A program made the position numbers and the translations under genes. Shown here piece after piece: positions 1 through 6,217 of a stretch of DNA of 6,217 nucleotides. Location: assembly GCA_009840065.1 (NCBI GenBank), contig VXON01000194.1:1-6217 (forward strand). Direction: 5' to 3'. Position 1 is the stretch's first letter; each line of letters begins with the position of its first letter. Under the pieces are notes generated by a model that made no database searches, was not told the DNA's origin, and saw only the letters and a list, made by a program, of their open reading frames with translations. This DNA is from Cenarchaeum sp. SB0662_bin_33. GTDB taxonomy: Archaea > Thermoproteota > Nitrososphaeria > Nitrososphaerales > Nitrosopumilaceae.

Positions 1-36
1 TCGGGACGGATACGGGCCGGCCAATGCGACTAGGCA
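1..36 (-). rRNA. 5S rRNA, 5' part, cut by the window edge
   Basis: On the minus strand the last bases before the edge read CCCGTATCCGTCCCGA. This matches 14 of 16 positions of the conserved archaeal 5S block CCCGUACCCAUCCCGA (helix III/loop C). About 20 bases before it begins GCCTAGTCGC, a reasonable distance and composition for a 5S 5' end and helix I/II. The gene would start near 36 and continue beyond base 1. It lies about 107 bases downstream of the 23S end on the same strand, so it could share the rRNA transcript. The 3' half is missing, so helix I pairing cannot be tested and the exact start is a guess. In many Thaumarchaeota the 5S gene is, to my recollection, unlinked from 16S-23S. 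Confidence 0.58.
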
Positions 37-68
37 TAAATTTGGTCACAAATATCTTGCTTGTTTAT

Positions 69-120
69 GGAAAACAAAAGTGCAAGGAAATACCTTATAT
101 TACAATCATAAAAATATGAT
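69..120 (-). terminator. U-rich tract and small hairpin after 23S
   Basis: Read on the minus strand, a short perfect hairpin (ATCATA, loop TTTT, TATGAT; 120-105) is followed by a T-rich run containing TTTCC, ACTTTTG and TTTTCC (about 90-69). Archaeal RNA polymerase terminates at U-rich stretches, so this could end or attenuate the 16S-23S transcript. If the 5S at the left edge is cotranscribed, termination here must be incomplete or absent and the tract is only an AT-rich spacer. The hairpin shares bases 118-120 with the outer end of the 23S processing stem, so the two structures compete slightly. Confidence 0.4.
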
Positions 121-143
121 CAGTCGCGCATGGTCTCTATGTG

Positions 144-153
<10 letters not shown>
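118..153 (-). other. 23S processing stem, 3' arm
   Basis: On the minus strand TTCAGCCACA (153-144) pairs perfectly with TGTGGCTGAA at 3136-3127. After an 8-base internal region (143-136), GACCATGCGCGACTGATC (135-118) pairs with 3161-3145: GACCATGC, one G-U, CGAC, one bulged U, then GATC. The arms are almost 3 kb apart and enclose the whole 23S, as expected for the stem that archaeal splicing endonuclease and RNases use to release pre-23S. The inner 10-bp helix probably corresponds to 23S helix 1. Confidence 0.85.
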
Positions 154-3126
<2,973 letters not shown>

Positions 3127-3136
<10 letters not shown>

Positions 3137-3161
3137 TATTACACGACCATGCACGACGATC
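3127..3161 (-). other. 23S processing stem, 5' arm with near bulge-helix-bulge
   Basis: Minus-strand GATCGTCGTGCATGGTC (3161-3145), GTGTAATA (3144-3137) and TGTGGCTGAA (3136-3127) pair with the 3' arm at 153-118. The central part can be drawn as a 3-nt bulge AGA on the 3' side (138-136), a 4-bp helix GUGU/ACAU with one G-U, and then bulge AAU with an A/C mismatch on the 5' side. That is close to the canonical archaeal bulge-helix-bulge (two 3-nt bulges 4 bp apart) cut by the tRNA-splicing endonuclease. The outer and inner helices are clear; the motif geometry is my drawing, not a folding result. Confidence 0.7.
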
Positions 3162-3271
3162 ATCGCAACTACCCCGGCTAGGGGGCCGCTACGTCCTTCA
3201 TACGTCACTTTCGTGGCGTACTGCATCCTATTTGATGTGGAGATTGTGTGCATCCGTCATCTCCGATTCTA
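3137..3271 (-). other. 16S-23S internal transcribed spacer without tRNA
   Basis: The spacer is about 135 nt. It consists mainly of the 16S stem 3' arm (3259-3234) and the 23S stem 5' arm (3161-3145). Between them are two local hairpins: UACGCCAC-GAAA-GUGACGUA (3220-3201), an 8-position stem with one C/A mismatch capped by a GNRA tetraloop, and a CCCC/GGGG hairpin (3184-3172). There is no tRNA-Ala or any other tRNA-like cloverleaf; after subtracting the stem arms too little length is left for one. Absence of a spacer tRNA fits Thaumarchaeota. Confidence 0.85.
3234..3259 (-). other. 16S processing stem, 3' arm
   Basis: Minus-strand TGACGGATGCAC (3259-3248) pairs perfectly over 12 bp with GTGCATCCGTCA in the leader (4794-4783). 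Further out, CAATCT (3246-3241) pairs with AGATTG (4803-4798), and CACATC (3239-3234) with GATGTG (4810-4805). The interruptions are an A/AAA internal loop and one C/A mismatch. The stem closes the whole 16S as a loop. GGAGA just inside (3264-3260) can add about five pairs with TTTCC of the leader (4781-4777). Confidence 0.88.
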
Positions 3272-4742
<1,471 letters not shown>

Positions 4743-4925
4743 CATTATTTTATAGTAGCGTACTACTTTATATTTTGGAAATTGACGGATGCACTTTCAA
4801 TCTTCACATCTCAGACCAGACCGTTGGATCAGGTCCTCACTTTGTCGGCGAAACTGGAGGTCCACAAATCATCAAATGGCATTTTGCCACACTTCATAGT
4901 GGACGCCGCTCTTGCGTTTCGTAAA
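4743..4925 (-). other. Pre-rRNA 5' leader
   Basis: This is the stretch between the predicted transcription start and mature 16S. It holds the 16S stem 5' arm and two local hairpins: AGTAG-TACG-CTACT (4767-4754), a 5-bp stem with a UNCG-type loop only 11 bases before mature 16S; and a larger imperfect stem-loop closed by GTCCAC/GTGGAC (4904-4899 with 4865-4860) with an inner TGGC/GCCA (4889-4886 with 4880-4877). I see no gene in it. A forward open frame running 4674-4946 is antisense to the 16S 5' end and is not credible. Confidence 0.6.
4783..4810 (-). other. 16S processing stem, 5' arm
   Basis: GATGTG, A, AGATTG, AAA, GTGCATCCGTCA on the minus strand (4810-4783) pairs with the arm at 3259-3234 over 24 Watson-Crick pairs with two small interruptions. 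I could not draw a clean bulge-helix-bulge in this stem, unlike the 23S stem, so the cleavage mode is uncertain. Confidence 0.88.
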
Positions 4926-4945
4926 AGAAAGTTCAGGATAAAATG

Positions 4946-4953
4946 AATATAAA
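4946..4953 (-). promoter_or_regulatory. Candidate rRNA promoter TATA box
   Basis: The minus strand reads CATGGTTTATATTCATTTTATCC. TTTATATT (4953-4946) is a good archaeal TATA box, and initiation would be expected about 25 bases on, near 4925-4920. That position lies upstream of the 16S processing stem and downstream of the small membrane protein frame, where an rRNA promoter should be. The purine-rich BRE that would sit just before it is weak. An alternative AT-rich box, AAAATATGTAAATTTA, lies at about 5010-4995. Confidence 0.5.
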
Positions 4954-5037
4954 CCATGCGAAATTAGGTTTCTCCAAAGTTGGTGATGGCCTAAATTTAC
5001 ATATTTTGGCGGCCAAGATGAGCTCATAGAGGTGGTT

Positions 5038-5215
5038 TTATTTACCAAGTCCTGTGGTTATATTGTACTGGACGAAATACATTCCAAATATGGCAATAAT
5101 TACGGCCTGCTGTATCAGCGTAAGCCACTTGCCAAGACCTTGTATCTGTGTGTTGGTGGCCTCAGATGGGGTTCTGCCACCAAGCGAGAGTGTTTTGCTT
5201 TTTGAAGTTGATCAT
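5038..5215 (-). pseudogene. Small single-span membrane protein, start disrupted by one base
   Basis: A minus-strand frame of 57 codons (5211-5041, TAA at 5040-5038) reads STSKSKTLSL, then GGRTPSEATNTQIQGLGK, then one hydrophobic segment from WLTLIQQAVIIAIF to about MYFVQY (residues 29-49), then a short tail ending GLGK. A polar Ser/Thr/Lys-rich head, one transmembrane helix and a short tail look like a genuine small tail-anchored-type protein. No ATG, GTG or TTG lies in frame before the helix. An ATG sits at 5215-5213, exactly one base too early (ATG, A, TCA ACT TCA). Dropping the A at 5212 gives M-STSKSKTLSL and a natural 58-residue protein. So this is either a recently broken gene, a sequencing indel, or a gene with an unusual start. 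I do not recognise the family; archaeal SecE and Sec61-beta have similar size and topology, but their signatures are not evident. It ends about 85 bases before the rRNA TATA box and points the same way. The first codons are part of a repeat found twice more nearby. Confidence 0.5.
5184..5210 (-). repeat. Short repeat, copy 1 (in the small protein frame)
   Basis: The minus strand reads CAACTTCAAAAAGCAAAACACT from 5210 to 5189, continuing CTCGCT to 5184. It is an exact 22-bp match in opposite orientation to copy 3 (5351-5372). TTCAAAAAGC onward (5207-5184) matches copy 2 at 23 of 24 positions. In the frame of the small protein it encodes (T)SKSKTLSL. Confidence 0.9.
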
Positions 5216-5299
5216 GCGTAAAAACAATGACGTGTGTACTAAATGAAAAACTAATGGTTTTTATTACCAATCATGTGGGTTTTAAACGATTTTTTGGTA

Positions 5300-5323
5300 T
5301 TCAAAAAGCAAAACACTTTCGCT
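5300..5323 (+). repeat. Short repeat, copy 2
   Basis: The plus strand reads TTCAAAAAGCAAAACACTTT then CGCT. It shares 21 bp exactly with copy 3 (5355-5375) and 23 of 24 with inverted copy 1. The frame starting at TCA (5301) would read SKSKTLSL, but no start or continuing gene is attached. Confidence 0.9.
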
Positions 5324-5350
5324 TTTTACGGATATATCCAACCGAGCGTC

Positions 5351-5378
5351 CAACTTCAAAAAGCAAAACACTTTCACT
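5351..5378 (+). repeat. Short repeat, copy 3
   Basis: The plus strand reads CAACTTCAAAAAGCAAAACA then CTTTCACT. It lies 55 bases after copy 2 in the same orientation and is exactly complementary over 22 bp to copy 1. The frame from CCA at 5350 reads PTSKSKTLSL and then diverges from the small protein. The copies differ at only three positions across the shared coding span. Confidence 0.9.
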
Positions 5379-5471
5379 ACAGAAACTTATGCATGCCGCC
5401 ATACACAGTCTAGTTCCGCACACAGGTCGTGGCAGACTCAGAGAGCGAAATAGTTATCTGAACAACGTAAC

Positions 5472-6217
5472 TCAGCAAAAATTCTGTGTTGCATACATCT
5501 TTCCATCTTCACTAAATGCCACACCAACACCCAGCCTATTGTAATTGGGCTCTAGTATGTTTGCACGATGGCCAGGACTATTCATCCAGCTGGCAACCAC
5601 ATCCCGGGCTATGTCCTGAGCAGTCTCATTATGTTCAATACCACTGACCCACGATATGTTCTCAGCAAGCCCGTAGACATAGTAGGAACCATGGTCTCGA
5701 GTACAATCATAACCGGCACGCATCACACGGTCTGTTGGGTCAAGGCCTTCGGGAGTGACATGTCTGAAATAGTTCCGGTCAGCCATATCTCGACTATGTT
5801 CTTTGGCAATCTCCTCCACTAGGGCAATGCGCTGAAGTTTATCTAACCCCGTTGACTCGCGTTCAATATTTGTGAACAGGTATATGTATAATTCAATCTC
5901 CTTAACAAATCCCTCCTCATCCGGCGATATCATTGGGCCGTCGATGTAATCATCTATCGAGGATATATCAAACTCGACATCATCTGGATCGCCCTGTGTC
6001 GATTCTTCAGCATCAATGTCCGCACTGTACGGCGCTAGTGGACCCTCATCTGGATGAAGTGCATATGGTCCAAATGCATTTGGTAGTAGAGTATAGACTG
6101 CGTCGGTGACAGCTCCCGGAACCTCTACTACGTCTGTAAATGTCTCAACCACGGTATTAGTTACAGCTCCCGGAACCTCTACTACGTCTGTAAATGTCTC
6201 AACCACGGTATTAGTTA
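5472..6217 (-). CDS. CAP-domain (SCP/PR-1, YkwD-like) protein, 5' end outside window
   Basis: The frame is open from the right edge (first full codon ACT at 6215-6213) to TGA at 5474-5472. Counting from a GTG at 6206, 244 residues are visible. Residues 1-36 are two 18-residue repeats (VETFTDVVEVPGAVT core). Residues 37-98 are an acidic linker rich in D, E, P and S. A CAP domain fills about 103-244. CAP marks visible: EHSRDMADRNYFRH (His137, His149), AENIS (Glu182), SWMNSPGHRANIL (His213), LGVGVAF, and the terminal YATQNFC. These give the His/Glu cluster of the CAP pocket. Cys168 and the last residue, Cys244, could form a disulfide. Bacterial and archaeal CAP proteins are usually secreted or surface-attached and mostly of unknown biochemical role; I infer export here, but any signal peptide lies outside. 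GTG at 6206 falls inside the repeat with no stop upstream, so it is unlikely to be the real start. The gene precedes the rRNA unit on the same strand but is separated by 256 bases. Confidence 0.9.
   Translation of the reverse strand, partial: TNTVVETFTDVVEVPGAVTNTVVETFTDVVEVPGAVTDAVYTLLPNAFGPYALHPDEGPLAPYSADIDAEESTQGDPDDVEFDISSIDDYIDGPMISPDEEGFVKEIELYIYLFTNIERESTGLDKLQRIALVEEIAKEHSRDMADRNYFRHVTPEGLDPTDRVMRAGYDCTRDHGSYYVYGLAENISWVSGIEHNETAQDIARDVVASWMNSPGHRANILEPNYNRLGVGVAFSEDGKMYATQNFC
6109..6217 (-). repeat. 54-bp perfect tandem repeat in the CAP gene
   Basis: Bases 6109-6162 and 6163-6216 are identical over all 54 positions, and the window ends at the start of a possible third unit. The period of 54 keeps frame and encodes the 18-residue unit VVETFTDVVEVPGAVTNT. 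Downstream the pattern decays at once to DAVYTLLPN. More units probably lie beyond the edge. Confidence 0.95.

Larger units (their letters stand above)
5216..5471. other. Non-coding gap between CAP gene and small protein
   Basis: 256 bases with no credible gene. It holds repeat copies 2 and 3 and AT-rich sequence. A forward open frame 5227-5544 crosses this gap but runs into the CAP coding region on the opposite strand, has a patternless translation, and changes repeat frame between the two copies, so I reject it. Read in the CAP gene's direction, the repeats give runs such as GTTTTGCTTTTTG, which could act as U-rich terminators for the CAP transcript; this is inference. No convincing TATA box for the small protein is seen; TTTAGTA near 5245 is the best weak candidate. 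Confidence 0.6.

Noticed and set aside
3137..3271. Spacer tRNA-Ala
   Set aside because: No cloverleaf, anticodon arm or T-loop GTTCRA sequence; the length is used up by the two processing arms and two hairpins.
5184..5372. MITE with terminal inverted repeats
   Set aside because: The outer flanks show no matching target-site duplication, and the inner extra copy 2 is not explained.
5300..5378. Start of a CRISPR array (21-bp repeats, 34-bp gap)
   Set aside because: There are only two direct copies, the third is inverted and inside a likely coding frame, and there is no further regular spacing.
5227..5544. Forward frame of 105 codons between the small protein and the CAP gene
   Set aside because: It overlaps the CAP coding region on the other strand, has a patternless translation, and reads the two repeat copies in different frames.
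5568..5822. Forward frame of 84 codons
   Set aside because: It lies wholly antisense to the well-supported CAP domain.
6204..6206. GTG as start of the CAP gene
   Set aside because: It is inside the tandem repeat and the frame stays open to the window edge, so the gene almost surely begins outside.

Overview
This window comes from an archaeon of the ammonia-oxidising Thaumarchaeota (Nitrososphaeria), most like the Nitrosopumilus/Cenarchaeum side. The evidence is the 16S rRNA on the minus strand. It starts with the TTGATCCTG block and a thaumarchaeal ACCTGACTGCTATCGG continuation, carries a CCTTGCACACACCGCCCG stretch, and ends in an intact anti-Shine-Dalgarno CACCTCCT. The lineage call rests on recalled sequence patterns, not on an alignment.

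Everything supported lies on the minus strand, so the window reads from right to left. 6217-5472 is the 3' part of a gene for an acidic, probably exported CAP-domain (SCP/PR-1, YkwD-like) protein. It enters the window inside a perfect 54-bp tandem repeat. 5471-5216 is a non-coding gap with two copies of a short repeat. 5215-5038 is a small single-span membrane protein frame whose ATG is one base out of frame. 5037-4743 holds the candidate rRNA promoter and leader. 4742-3272 is 16S rRNA, 3271-3137 is a tRNA-less spacer, and 3136-144 is 23S rRNA. A U-rich, hairpin-bearing stretch follows, and the left edge (36-1) looks like the start of a 5S rRNA.

The rRNA genes form one transcription unit. The sequences flanking 16S pair with each other over about 24 bp, and those flanking 23S over about 27 bp. 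Both are the long-range processing stems expected of archaeal pre-rRNA. The 23S stem contains a near bulge-helix-bulge site; the 16S stem shows none that is clear.

No wholly new multi-gene system is visible. The least explained parts are the 5038-5378 region, where three copies of a short repeat on both strands differ only at synonymous sites of one reading frame; the one-base disruption of the small membrane protein; the paired base swaps in 16S helices 1 and 45; and the identical 18-residue repeats of the CAP protein at the right edge.
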